Origin: Umbilicaria muhlenbergii
Lineage: Eukaryota; Ascomycota; Lecanoromycetes; Umbilicariales; Umbilicariaceae
Assembly (NCBI GenBank): GCA_000611775.1
Contig: KK106981.1
Coordinates: 3,276,672-3,340,671, forward strand
Reading direction: 5' to 3'
Length of the DNA stretch: 64,000 nt
The first letter of the stretch is position 1; every line of letters begins with the position of its first letter. The notes beneath the pieces are model-generated. The model had not been told where the DNA came from. It saw only the letters and a program-made list of their open reading frames with translations, and made no database searches. Made by a program: the position numbers and the translations under genes. This document shows positions 11,692 through 21,942 of this stretch, piece after piece.

Positions 11692-12543
11692 CTACAGCGC
11701 CGACCCCTCCACATCCTCCCAAGCCGCCAAATCCATCTCCTCCCACCCCTCCTCTTCCTCCTCTTCCTCCTCGTCCATCATCTCCCGTCTTAACCCCCCC
11801 ACGTACGCCCAATCGGCCACATCCCCATGAAACTGCACGTCCCCACACCCCCTCAGCGACCGAAACGGCTCCAACAACTCCCTCTCCCACCTCTCATCCT
11901 CTGCTTTCTCCTCCTCCGTCTTCGCTCCCATCTTCCGCCCCAACCCCGACCCCGAGCCCGTCACTTCCACCTCAACGCACACGCGCTTCAAGTACCGGTT
12001 CTCCGCTAGTACCGCACAGAGATCCCGCACAGCCGCAAGTAGGCCCTTCCTCTCCGTCTCCGTCTCCTTCTCCCCGCCCCCCGGTGCGCAGCGTGTAGCA
12101 TCCAAAATCCTTATCCCAAACTCCTCGACCCGCCTCAGTGATTCCAACCCCCCGTTCTCCCCCTGCCCCTGTCCCTGTCCCTTCCTCACCACCGCACCCT
12201 CCCCCTGCTCACCCCCCGCATACCCCCCACAGCTAAACCCCACCCCTCCACTCCCCACCCACACGTCCGCAGCGCGCGCCGCGTACAGCAGCCGCGCGGC
12301 TTCGTGGTGGGCGTTGGTGGTTAGGATAGGGGAGTTAGCGGCGCCCGCGCCCGCGGCGGCGGCGGCGGCGGCGGCGGTGTCGGCGAGACGGGTGCTGGCC
12401 GGGTCGAAGAGGAGGGTGTAGATGAGGTTGCGGATGTCGGGGGGGAGGGTGCGGAAGGGGAAGGGGGTGAGGGCGGGAGGGGAGGTGGGGATGGGGGGGA
12501 CGTAGGCGGGGGCGGGGGCGGGGGCGACGGCGGCGAGGGACAT
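11692..12543 (-). CDS. 2EXR/F-box-like fungal protein
   Basis: A single exon of 283 aa. After an Ala/Pro-rich N terminus comes PFRTLPPDIRNLIYTLLFDP (about residues 28-47), the hallmark of fungal F-box-like/2EXR proteins, followed by an Ala run and SPILTTNAHHEAARLLYAA, which matches the usual 'resident/ancestor' helix with conserved His and Arg. The rest is weakly conserved, with a Gly/Gln/Lys low-complexity insert and a C terminus carrying a long Glu run before a Trp/Asp-rich end. Such proteins are common in filamentous fungi and are assumed to act as adaptor or degradation-linked scaffolds; no specific role can be given. Two simple repeats lie in the coding region: a GCC-type run (12353-12377) coding the Ala run and a CCT/CTT run (about 11747-11780) coding the Glu run. 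Confidence 0.75.
   Translation of the reverse strand: MSLAAVAPAPAPAYVPPIPTSPPALTPFPFRTLPPDIRNLIYTLLFDPASTRLADTAAAAAAAAGAGAANSPILTTNAHHEAARLLYAARAADVWVGSGGVGFSCGGYAGGEQGEGAVVRKGQGQGQGENGGLESLRRVEEFGIRILDATRCAPGGGEKETETERKGLLAAVRDLCAVLAENRYLKRVCVEVEVTGSGSGLGRKMGAKTEEEKAEDERWERELLEPFRSLRGCGDVQFHGDVADWAYVGGLRREMMDEEEEEEEEGWEEMDLAAWEDVEGSAL
12353..12377. repeat. GGC/GCC trinucleotide microsatellite
   Basis: About eight perfect triplets inside the 2EXR-like gene, encoding an Ala run on the minus strand. The length is likely to vary among isolates without breaking the frame. Confidence 0.85.
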
Positions 12544-13635
12544 GGTTTGGTCGTTGGAAGGGAGGGAGAGAGGCCTGGATTGGTTTTTGCGGGGGGGTGG
12601 AAGGCCTGGTTGGTTGGTGGGAGGAGATTTGGTTGGTTATTGGGGAGGAGGCTTCGTTGCTTGCTGGGGAGGAGGCTTGGGTGCTTGTTGGAGGAGGCTT
12701 GGTTGGTTTTGGGGGAGAAGGCTTGCTGGGAGCGACGAGGCGGTCACTGAGTGCGGTTTTCAAGCCATTGAATGGATTAGGGTGTTGGTGGAGGCATGAT
12801 TTATATTTGAGATTGGGAATGCGTCATAGTGTGATCTGACTTGGTGGACGTCATTCGAGCCGTAGTTCCTTGCTTGAGACAACACGACTCGCCACCGATC
12901 ATCTGCCTCAAGATTGCTGTAATGCTCTCCGTGATATTCTTGGCGTAAGCCATGCCGTCATTGGGACCCTGGAAGTCAAGGTTCTGCACACCACGACGTT
13001 GTATTGAAGCCCGCAGTAATCTTATTAGAGGAGAATAGCCTCGTGATACCTTTTTAGGTCTTGGCACGTAGTGTACAACTGGTGACAAGCTCTCCACTGT
13101 CGTGTATTAAATTATGATGTTCCTGGTACTTTGCAGATCGTAGAGGATATTTCGGATATAGCGGAGATTTTCAGGGACAAAGTAGTTGTTTGGGTCCAAT
13201 CATGCTAAGCCACTGACGTGTTTCTCGTGAAAACACGGGTAGGTAGTTGAAGAAGGGTCCAGTCTTGACCGACGTGCGAACACCGAGACTGACGAGAGTG
13301 ATAGTAGGATAGTGAGACTGAGGGCTTGTGACTACCACAAGCAAGGCCGATTAAGGTTGCCGAAAGAGGTAAAGATGCATCCTTGATATTGTGTGGTGTT
13401 GGCTAATTCGAACGGATATTGAAGTGAGGACTAGATGCCAAGATTGCAGAGCCAGGCGCTCTGGACCCGAGAGCGAAGTAAGACATACGAGCATAGCCCA
13501 TGACCTTTGTTTGAGCAGTCGGCGATGCTACTTTGGGCTGTAATGCAATACAAAGTACAGAATAGACATTCCGTATCGATCCGCGAACTCTACAAGTCCC
13601 TCGCGCTTTTGACGCGTGACCGAGGTATTGTAGTG
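12544..13635. other. Intergenic, with G/T-rich imperfect repeats at the left end
   Basis: 12600-12725 holds imperfect copies of a GGAGGCTTGGTTG-like unit upstream of the 2EXR-like gene. The remainder has no supportable gene. Confidence 0.45.
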
Positions 13636-14037
13636 TCACGATCCGACGAAGAGTGAAGCCTGGGGAAGCGTGAGCTAAAATGATCATAGAAGACTTCATC
13701 CATCAGCTGATAAACAGGGTCCACCTACAGCCATCAGAACGCAGCAGAGACTGACGTATGGGCTCAATCTCTCACCGATCCTAGCGCACTTCCAGAAAAT
13801 ACCAAATACACTGTGAAGCAAACATCAGCCACGATGTACCATCCACACGACACCGGTTAACATACCCATCCTTGTTACGGTCCATTATCCCGGGAAACAC
13901 ATAGTGAGCGTATGCGCTTGTGCAGATGAGCAGTAGGAGGACCAGGAGAAGTGATTGGAAGTTGAAGAGAGCCGACTGCATCACCGTTCAGCTCAGATTT
14001 CCCTCCTCGAAACCGCCAGGGCATCAGCACTCACCAT
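13636..14037 (-). CDS. KSH1: Kish / TMEM167 secretory-pathway membrane protein
   Basis: Four coding exons on the minus strand: 14037..14035 (the ATG alone), 13975..13866, 13810..13729 and 13659..13636, giving 72 aa, the same length as human TMEM167A. The donor after the ATG is GTGAGT and its acceptor ATGCAG; the spliced start reads [11 protein letters not shown], the canonical Kish N terminus. The protein continues [15 protein letters not shown] (TM1), IMDRNKDG, the family signature [18 protein letters not shown], and TM2 [14 protein letters not shown]. Kish is needed for early secretory traffic and sits in the Golgi. The last intron opens GTAGGT; of two possible acceptors, the one at CCCCAG restores the usual short hydrophobic end. 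The gene is divergent from TAF13. Confidence 0.9.
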
Positions 14038-14205
14038 CGCGATGCACCTTGACCTCACTTCGCATCAAATCCGGCGTCTCTGACGTCCTCTCGACACGCA
14101 AGGAACAAGACACGGGGTGGTGAGGTTGGGATTGACGTTGCGGTCGAAGCTTCCCTGCGGCTCGCGCCGAAACCATTGCCCCTAGCGCCGCTCTCTCCAC
14201 GAATC
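14038..14205. promoter_or_regulatory. Short divergent promoter between Kish and TAF13
   Basis: 168 bp separate the two start codons, so both promoters must lie here. A TGACGTC (14081-14087), a partial CRE/ATF half-palindrome, is central. The function of the site is inference. Confidence 0.45.
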
Positions 14206-14884
14206 ATGTCCGCGCCCAGTGCGGCAGACTTCAACGTCGCCAAGGCCGTCACCTTTGCCATTCCCGAACATCCTAGTGAGCTGCATCGCCGTCCCTCCTC
14301 TTCGGACAACGACGACGCACCCAAGCCTAAGCCCAAGCGTCGCCGCAAGACAATGACCGAGCCTCGCGCACGCGCTGCACGTCATAAGGGCCAGCTCAAC
14401 TTCCAATCAGACCGTACGTTGTCCCCCTCCACGTGCTCAGGGCAATCTCTCTCTCCCCCTTGAGGGTTGCAAATCATAGATCTGTGCTATCCTCGAGTAA
14501 CGATGTTGACGTAATTTAGTGACGTCGCTTCTCCACGCTTTCGGCGACTCGTCCTCGCCGCTTCCCGAAACAGTGCGAGTCCTCGATGAGATCGTGACCG
14601 ACTTCATCATCGAGACATGTCATCTCGCCGCTCGCAGCGCAGCCTACTCGAGAAGGCAGAAGATCAAGGTTGATGATTTCAAGTTCGCGATCAGAGGAGA
14701 TGAGGTCATGCTAGGACGGGTGCAGGAGTTACTGGGTATGGAGAGGGAATTGAGAGAGGCTAGGAGGCAGTTCGAGGTTGGGGAGGGGAAGGTAGGATTG
14801 GAGAGAGGAAAAGGAGAGGGGAAAGGAGGGAGGGGGAAGAAGAGCGGGAAGGTTGAGGAAGTTGGAGACGACGAAGAAGAATGA
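14206..14884 (+). CDS. TAF13: Transcription initiation factor TFIID subunit 13 (histone fold)
   Basis: Exons 14206..14413 and 14520..14884 encode 190 aa; the intron opens GTACGT, closes TTTAG, and the junction codon is Leu. Residues 1-65 are a charged, disordered leader with a KPKPKRRRK basic patch. The histone fold spans about residues 70-145: LLHAFGDSSSPLPETVRVLD, EIVTDFIIETCHLAARSAA, and RQKIKVDDFKFAIRGD, which is the TAF13 signature (DDFKFAIR). A Gly/Lys/Glu-rich tail follows. TAF13 pairs with TAF11 within TFIID. The ATG at 14206 is the first in frame. The 3' end converges on eIF3f, with stops 286 bp apart. Confidence 0.93.
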
Positions 14885-15170
14885 ACGCACTAGTCGATGG
14901 GGAAGCATAGCGATGGAGTTTGGGTTTGGTGGTTCTAATGGTCGGGATGCATGCTACACGGCGTTTCATCGCTGAAGGCATGCTTGATGGGAAGCGTGTT
15001 CTTCGTCTATTGAGGGTTGTTCTAGCTAACATGGGCTCCGAATCGAATATGTCAGAAGATGATCTTCCAGACACAGAGCCCTTTGCTGCATTACAGCAGC
15101 CCGAACGCCTTGCTTTTCCCGCCTGTGCAATGCATCCAATGTGCGAGAGAGGCACCGCCTAAGATGCACT

Positions 15171-16343
15171 CTATGCGAAATCCACTGAACTACCTTTACC
15201 GTCACGTCCACCTCTTCCACCCCGCCCGCCCCTTCCGCCGCGCTGGCCAGCGCCTCTTTGCCCAACCTCTGAACCGGCTCCATCTACCTGTCCACCTCCT
15301 AGGCCATCTCCGGCGCCCATAGTCAATGCTGCGGTTGCTAGGCGGTTTGAAAGGTCAATTTGTGTTCGAATTGTGTTGGCGAGATATGATACTACAAGGA
15401 CATCCTGAATGTGGTTATTGCTAAGACTGGTCAGTACCGAATGAGATATTCACGAACAGGTAAACCTACAAATCCCTTTCAATGTCGGCTGGATCGACCT
15501 TTGGTGCCAACGCCAGAGCATTCAGTAGGAACTGTCCCAATGCAGTCGATGGGGGCGCCTCCTCTTCAATCACTGCCTCCACGTATTTTGAGACTCTATC
15601 CAGCATTCCAAGCACTTCCTCAATAGCCCGCTCCAGCGACTCAATGTCTGTCAAGACGCTAGTCGTTCTGTTTTCATTGTCCTTCGCCCCAGAGATTAAT
15701 TCCAGCCCGCTCTTTTCGGCGTCCCCGTATCGGATCTCGTAAGGCACAGGAATGAAAGCCGCACTATCAGCCGCTCTCTCAGCCGTAACACCCACAGGCG
15801 CGGAGATATAAGTTCTGGCCTCAATATCCTTCCCCGCTTCCGTGCTGACAGTCAAATGCACAGCCGGGTGGGGCCATGTCCCATCTCCCTGCCCTCCGTA
15901 GAAGTTCTGGATGAGTGCCGAAAACGTGTTAAGCTCTGCCGACGTAGCGTACCAGCCGACCAAAACTTCCTTAGGGTTTGCCTTCAGGTGCAGATTGAGC
16001 ATTTGTTTCTGGTATTCCATGTCGACTTCAACTTGTTCTTGTGTTTCGGTGTGACCGACGGCAAAACAGTTTCGTATCTCAACTTCCTGGCCATCTTCGC
16101 TGCGGACTCCAAGCAGGGTGCCAATGACTCGCTCTTGGTCGGCATTCCGACGGAGGGAGTGGTCGAGGATGGAAAATATGGCCTATGGTCCACATTCATA
16201 AGAATAGTCTTCGCATAAGTTGGAAGTAGTTTCCGTACCTGAGGTTGGATTATCACATTTAGAGGGGATGTTGCTGGTTGCGCTCCCACAGCCGCTGGGC
16301 CAAGTGGTCTCGCAAGGTGGAGGAATGAGTCCGGGGAGACCAT
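15171..16343 (-). CDS. eIF3f: Eukaryotic translation initiation factor 3 subunit F (MPN domain)
   Basis: Exons on the minus strand are 16343..16239, 16182..15470 and 15420..15171, giving 355 aa. Introns open GTACGG and GTAGGT and close CATAG and CTTAG. The N terminus [14 protein letters not shown] leads into the MPN domain (about residues 28-165): [65 protein letters not shown]. The JAMM zinc ligands of active deubiquitinases are not conserved, as usual for eIF3f. The C-terminal helix follows ([20 protein letters not shown], then [20 protein letters not shown]). The tail is an RGG-rich run of GGRGGRGG type ending DFA, found only after splicing the third exon. eIF3f belongs to the eIF3 complex on the 40S subunit. 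It shares a 243-bp divergent promoter with UTP25. Confidence 0.95.
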
Positions 16344-16586
16344 AGTCGCCAGTAGTATCTACGAAGATATCTGGCCCTTCTCAACTCTATCAACTATTGC
16401 GGCGAGTCGTGGATGGCGCAATAACGAATTACGAAGGCGTCTCTGCTCCTTTGCGCTATGTGTGGGATTTGTGCTGGGAAACTTCGCGCTAAAAGATAAG
16501 ATAAGATGAAATCTTAAATTTAATCTACAGAACCCTTGACCGAGAGGACTATTTTCGGTGCACTACACACTCGGCCGAAAATCTCA
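16344..16586. promoter_or_regulatory. Divergent promoter between eIF3f and UTP25
   Basis: 243 bp between opposed start codons of two translation/ribosome genes. No classic TATA box; AT-rich around 16485-16530 (AAGATAAGATAAGATG repeats). Co-regulation of the pair is inference. Confidence 0.4.
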
Positions 16587-18897
16587 ATGGCCCCGCTATC
16601 TCGAGGAAGAGGTGGATCACGAGGCGCTGCTACTCGTGGAAGAGGTGGGAGTAGAGGGCGAGGTCGAGGACGGGGCGCACTCGCTGCCAGAGGTGGGAGC
16701 AAGCCTACATTTCAACCCACCCGGGTCGAGGAGCATGTCGAAGACGGTCCCGACAGATCAGAGGAAAGCGAAGAAGCAGAGCAAGAAGAGCCGGTCGACG
16801 AGGCTTCGGAGGACATCTCCAGCGACGATGAAGACCGTAGTAAATCCGTGATCACGCCTTACAAAGCTTTGCTCCAGTCACTGAATACCGACGCACAACG
16901 TGGGCAGCCGCAGCGCAAAAAGCGGAAGATCAGTGGCAACGCCAACGAGTATAAAGCTACGGTGGTATCGGACGGTGGTGAGGCTGAGAATGAGGATCCA
17001 GGCGATATGGACGAGGTTGAAGAGCCAGAGGAAGGCGGGAACTTTGGGATGGAGGGTCCTGATATGGCTGAAGATGTGGATGGCGACGATGAACGTAAGT
17101 GCGCATGTTGTTTCATGCCAGTGTAGACTAACCCACGAAGTCGACGATCCTTTCGAGAAGCACTTCGCCAAGCCGGACGAAGCTAGGCTTTCGCAATGCA
17201 TACGAGAGGTCAAGGCAGAGAGATGGGGAATAGTAGGGGGACCGATTGAACCTCCCTGGCATACCAAAACCAAACAGCCTTCTACAAATACACTTTACCC
17301 TGTCGTCTTGGCCGGTACGAGTATTCCTAAAAGCCTACAGAGCATACATGTATGAGCACCCTTTCTCAAGGCCCAGATTGGCTGCGGCTGACTTTACAAA
17401 AAGCTGAAGCATAAGCTCAGAAAACCTGCGGCGAAGCTTCTGCCAGCCATGGACCCTCTAATCAGTACTCTCGCTTTGAGTCTGTCCAATTACCAGGACC
17501 TGCTGTTCAGTGAACGATCCCCACGAAATGCCGAGGATCTGCGGAAGGTAACTTGTCTACATGCGTTGAACCATATCTTCAAGACACGGGATCGTGTCAT
17601 CAAAAACAACGCCCGGCTTGCGAAAGAGCAAGGAGAGGAAGAACTCGAGCTTCGAGATCAAGGATTCACCCGTCCCAAAGTGCTAATGTTGCTACCAACC
17701 AGACAATCATGCGTCCGAATGGTCGATACAATCACATCGTTATGCGAGCCAGAACAACAAGAGAACAGGAAACGGTTTCAAGATTCTTATGTCCAAACCG
17801 AAGACCAGTTTTCAGAGGACAAGCCTGAGGATTTTCGAGAACTCTTCGGTGGCAACGATGATGACATGTTCCGGCTTGGAATGAAATTCACACGGAAGAC
17901 TATCAAGTATTTTTCACAATTCTACAATTCGGATATCATATTTGCCAGTCCGCTCGGTCTGCGAATGGCAATCGGAGCTGAAGATGCTAAGAAACAAGAT
18001 CATGACTTTCTGAGCTCGATCGAAATTGTGGTTATCGATCATGCAGACGCGCTTTTGATGCAAAATTGGGAGCACGTGGAGTATGTTCTCGAGCACCTGA
18101 ACTTGCAGCCAAAGGAGGCCCATGGCTGTGACTTTAGCCGTGTTCGCACATGGTACTTGGACGATAATGCGAAATACCTGCGCCAAACCATAGTGTATTC
18201 TGCATTTATCACCCCCGAGCTGAACAAAATCTTTAACCGCAACATGCTCAATGTATCAGGCAGTGTCGAATACACAAGAGACTACGCCGGCGCGATGTTG
18301 GATTTGGGCATACAGCTCAAACAAACATTCTCTCGGTTTGAGTCGTCAAGCCCCGCAGCGGATCCAGACGCACGATTCAGATACTTCACTTCATCCATCA
18401 TACCCTCTCTGACGAAGTACTCCAAGACCGCATCTGCGGGTGGACAAGGTGTTCTCATCTTTATTCCGTCGTATTTGGACTTTGTGCGGATTAGAAACTA
18501 CATGTCCAGTTCTTCCACTATGCAGAACATCTCTTTTGCATCGATCTCAGAATATACGTCCGTTCGTGATGTTGCCCGGGCAAGGAGTCACTTCTTTTCT
18601 GGTAGACATTCAGTCCTGCTGTACACGGAGCGGGCTCACCACTTTCGGCGTTACCACCTCAGGGGTGTCAAAAAGGTCATCCTCTACGGCTTGCCTGAGA
18701 ATCCCATATTCTACAAAGAGCTAGTGGGTGGTTATCTTGGTGTCAGCATTGGTGAACGCAAGCTGGATCCGAGCGAGGCTAGTGCTAGGGGTTTGTTTTC
18801 GAAATGGGATAGGTTGAAGCTGGAAAGAATCGTGGGCACGACGAGATGGGACGAGATGCTTAACACCAGAGGCGGTGACACCTTCGACTTTATTTGA
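16587..18897 (+). CDS. UTP25: U3 snoRNA-associated protein 25 (ribosome biogenesis, degenerate DEAD-box fold)
   Basis: Exons 16587..17094, 17141..17349 and 17404..18897 encode 736 aa. Introns open GTAAGT and GTATGA and close CGAAG and AAAAG. The N-terminal 170 residues hold an RG-rich start (SRGRGGSRG) followed by long Glu/Asp-rich disorder. The conserved UTP25 domain starts at [13 protein letters not shown] and runs to the end: [20 protein letters not shown], the [14 protein letters not shown] block, [34 protein letters not shown] (the helicase motif II position, here DHAD), [13 protein letters not shown], and the C-terminal [22 protein letters not shown]25 is a small-subunit processome component in the nucleolus that keeps a DEAD-helicase architecture without canonical ATPase motifs. 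The start at 16587 is the first ATG in frame. Confidence 0.95.
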
Positions 18898-19746
18898 TAT
18901 ATCAAGAATAGCGTCTTTCACTCTTGAAGTCGAATCAATACCTGAGGACATGGACGACCATGATGGAAGCCCTATACTAGTTCGCATGGTCTGCCGGTCT
19001 CAAATTCTGTTGATCACCATCTCCGTACGTCAGCCTGAAGTACCCGGCGTACAAGTCTCTGGACTTGTCAAAACTGCCGCTTCAGTCAGACCATCATTCA
19101 GTTTACGGTGTTTCCAGCAGATATACTTGTTGCCGTTCACCAGCTTCGGCTTTTCGGTCTCAGTCACGATGTGCCTTTACTTCCCATTAGGACTTCCCGT
19201 TCGTTGCATCTGCCGTCTTCACAGATCGTTTGGTTCTAAGCACTGTACCTTCTTGAAACAGCCGTCATTGACGGCAGATGAATCTGAATCGAGGCGAATG
19301 AATGAGGACAATAGGATCTGACTTGGACTAGACAATAGCAGTCACCACAGCGTCACCCCCGACGCTTACTGTATTTAGAGCTCCACATCCAGCCAACAAC
19401 TATTTCCTCTATACTTGGGCGCAATAACGCTAGGTTCATCCCGGTCACCCTCACGACTTGCCATCGGTGCGGGCGTTAGATTCAATCATTCATTCTAGCG
19501 CCGCTCTCCCATTCACTACCGTTTACATTGAAGTCATTCACAGCTTCAATCCCGCCCTTATTCATATTTTCTACTTTCAGTCATTGTACCCCACGATCAT
19601 TCCCCATTGTCGCAGCTCCTAGCTTTGCTTGTTCCTGCTTGAACCAGGTCTTCTTTCCTCAGCCATGGGATTCCTTACCTGTAATTTTTTGATCGAGCAC
19701 TCTCTCATTTAAAGCATTGCAACTGGTACATATAACTGCAGCAAAA
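18898..19746. other. Intergenic: UTP25 3' flank and 5' region of the next gene
   Basis: About 850 bp. The right 300 bp are C/T-rich with TTTC and CATT runs, typical of a fungal 5' leader. No coding signal is seen. Confidence 0.5.
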
Positions 19747-21942
19747 ATGGGGCCCCGTTCTCAGAGGACTGTTCCTCACAGAGGCGCAACAAGTTCATGG
19801 TGGCAATCGGACCAGAGACAATCTTCCGAGGCCGAAAACTCATCGCTGGACTCTAGCTCACATCGTCTCAAGGGATACGACGACTACACTTACGAGAGCC
19901 GGGGAAGCAGGCATCCATCGCAAGCTGCTCATGTTGCATTGGATAGATTACGGAGGAGCCTATCCCAGAATGACTATGAGACTCTCCGCCCATCTATCTC
20001 CCACGGAAGCAATAATACTAAGGATGATTTGGAATTCACCAACTCGAATAGATGGCCAAGGTCTTGGAGAAAGTCTCGGTGCAAGCCCTTTGATGACGAG
20101 AATCACCAAGACAGTCCGCTCACATCAGTCTCGCCTGGGTTACTGCTCTACAGTGAGGATCTTGAACAAGACATCGAGAATGCTATCAATGAGCTACGCT
20201 TAAATACTGTCACGGAAACCTCACAAGGTTGTACGGATCCGAGACGTTTACCTTTGAATGTCGAGGACGGAATAGAACGCTACCTTAAAGGGGAGGGTAG
20301 GACTCACGAATTAAGGAGTGAGGGCCTACCAGAGGATTTCGTCCATCAGCTACAGACCTCTATCGAGAAACATCGCGATACAGTATCATCAAGAACTACA
20401 GACTGGTCAAACATCATTCCTGATCTTGGCTCAGAGTATGATAGTGATAACGAGCAGGAATCACCGCCGGAAAAATGGTACAGGAACGCTTCAGTGCCTT
20501 CTCAACTCTCCTCGACAACTCCAGCTGCCGAAGTCAGTGGCGCTTATGTATCGTTTGGTGGACTTGTGAAACCGTTGGTTGGAACTATGCATGAAGAACC
20601 TCCTTCGCCTCATTACTCAAGATATCAAAGGCTGAAACCTCTACCACCGTTGCCGCCAGGGGGAATAGCCAATCTCCGTTATCTTTACCGGGCCAACGCG
20701 TTGCCTGGTGGATCATCAACTCGTTCGCCGGCCTCGGGCATATGCCACGAAGGTCCGCAGAAAACGCCAACAAGTCATATTGCGAGCCAAATACGTATGC
20801 TTTCGCCACGAAAATCAGCAACCTTTCCTACCGGAGAGTTCTCTACGGTAAGGCCTCCTCCAACTGAACCTTCCGAATCCTCATCGTCCTCTTCCGCAGC
20901 ACCACTTGACCAGTCACAAATTCATCCAGCACTCAGAAATCAGCACAAGCCCTCCCGCCCACGCTACTCATCCAAGACTAGAGAGTCCGGCTCCAGCCAA
21001 TCTAGCCAGCCTACACGATCCTACCGCCGGCAAAGTTATGCGCAATCCGATTTCACGGAATCCTCCGACTCAGACATCCGACACCCCTCGACTACGGTGT
21101 CTGGCCTAGATTCTCCCACCTTATCAACCCTCAGCTACACTCAACCAGACATCCGTACGACACTGGAACCAAACCAGCTTGACAATCCGTATACTAGACG
21201 CCATAGCATTGGAGGCCAACTGGATTTCGGTGGAATGACGTCTTACGCAAACACGGCACTGGAGATTCCCAAGCTTCGTCGACAGAATACCGACGATTCA
21301 GAGAAACTCATACTACAAGCCCTTTTAGATTCCAGAAGAGAACAGGTTGCGCTTAACATTCAAACAAATCCGCTCTTCGTGGAACTGGAAGAGGCTGAAA
21401 GGTCATCTGAATTCCTACAGAACAAATCCTCAACTCAATCGAAGACTCGAAGCTTTTCCCAAAGACTCGGTCTGAAGCGCCTAGCCTCCGACGCCCGGTC
21501 AATGTATTCCCCGCGTAACCTGAGAAGTACCCCAGTTCTACTCAGCGACAGCACTCCCGCTCCACCGGGGGACACCGCCGCCCTAGGCTCCGCCCCCAGA
21601 CCCTCCCGCTCCGCATCTCAAAGCTCCGGCCGCCGCTACAGCAGCGTTTACTCCCGAGACCTGTCCCGTGTGGTCTCGCGCGAGAATTTGTCGACTATGA
21701 AGGAGATGATAGAGAAAGTTGGGATGGAGGGTGCAAAGCGGCCGAAAGGGGGCCCTTTGAGGAAGGTATTCGAGCTCCAATCCAAATTCTCCGGGCACCG
21801 TGATAAGGATATGTTGCCAACGAGTTCGGAGAAAGCGGCGAAGTTGTTGGGAGGCTTGCCGGGGTATGCGCCGTCGGTAACATGGAATAAGAGGGTCAAG
21901 GAGGCGGAGGAGATTTTGAAAGCTGTGGAGAATTTGATATGA
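19747..21942 (+). CDS. Large disordered Ser-rich protein, function unknown
   Basis: A single exon of 731 aa. The ATG at 19747 sits in a strong context (AAAATGG). Nearly the whole protein is Ser/Pro/Arg/Thr-rich with many potential phosphosites and a proline patch (LKPLPPLPPGG, about residues 300-310). More ordered parts are a helix-like segment near residue 515-560 (SEKLILQALLDSRREQVAL) and a C-terminal segment from about 635: ENLSTMKEMIEKVGMEGAK, GGPLRKVFELQSKFSG, EKAAKLLGGLPGYAPSVTW and a final helix RVKEAEEILKAVENL. The last 100 residues look like a conserved interaction module; I do not recognise the family. A scaffold or regulatory role is inference. Confidence 0.7.
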   Translation: MGPRSQRTVPHRGATSSWWQSDQRQSSEAENSSLDSSSHRLKGYDDYTYESRGSRHPSQAAHVALDRLRRSLSQNDYETLRPSISHGSNNTKDDLEFTNSNRWPRSWRKSRCKPFDDENHQDSPLTSVSPGLLLYSEDLEQDIENAINELRLNTVTETSQGCTDPRRLPLNVEDGIERYLKGEGRTHELRSEGLPEDFVHQLQTSIEKHRDTVSSRTTDWSNIIPDLGSEYDSDNEQESPPEKWYRNASVPSQLSSTTPAAEVSGAYVSFGGLVKPLVGTMHEEPPSPHYSRYQRLKPLPPLPPGGIANLRYLYRANALPGGSSTRSPASGICHEGPQKTPTSHIASQIRMLSPRKSATFPTGEFSTVRPPPTEPSESSSSSSAAPLDQSQIHPALRNQHKPSRPRYSSKTRESGSSQSSQPTRSYRRQSYAQSDFTESSDSDIRHPSTTVSGLDSPTLSTLSYTQPDIRTTLEPNQLDNPYTRRHSIGGQLDFGGMTSYANTALEIPKLRRQNTDDSEKLILQALLDSRREQVALNIQTNPLFVELEEAERSSEFLQNKSSTQSKTRSFSQRLGLKRLASDARSMYSPRNLRSTPVLLSDSTPAPPGDTAALGSAPRPSRSASQSSGRRYSSVYSRDLSRVVSRENLSTMKEMIEKVGMEGAKRPKGGPLRKVFELQSKFSGHRDKDMLPTSSEKAAKLLGGLPGYAPSVTWNKRVKEAEEILKAVENLI

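Noticed and set aside
12335-12763. Pro/Arg-rich minus-strand frame overlapping the 2EXR-like start
   Set aside because: Out-of-frame reading of the GCC and G-rich repeats; no ATG-led conserved segment.
15059-15322. Plus-strand frame between TAF13 and eIF3f
   Set aside because: It lies antisense to the third exon of eIF3f, which is required for the conserved C terminus.
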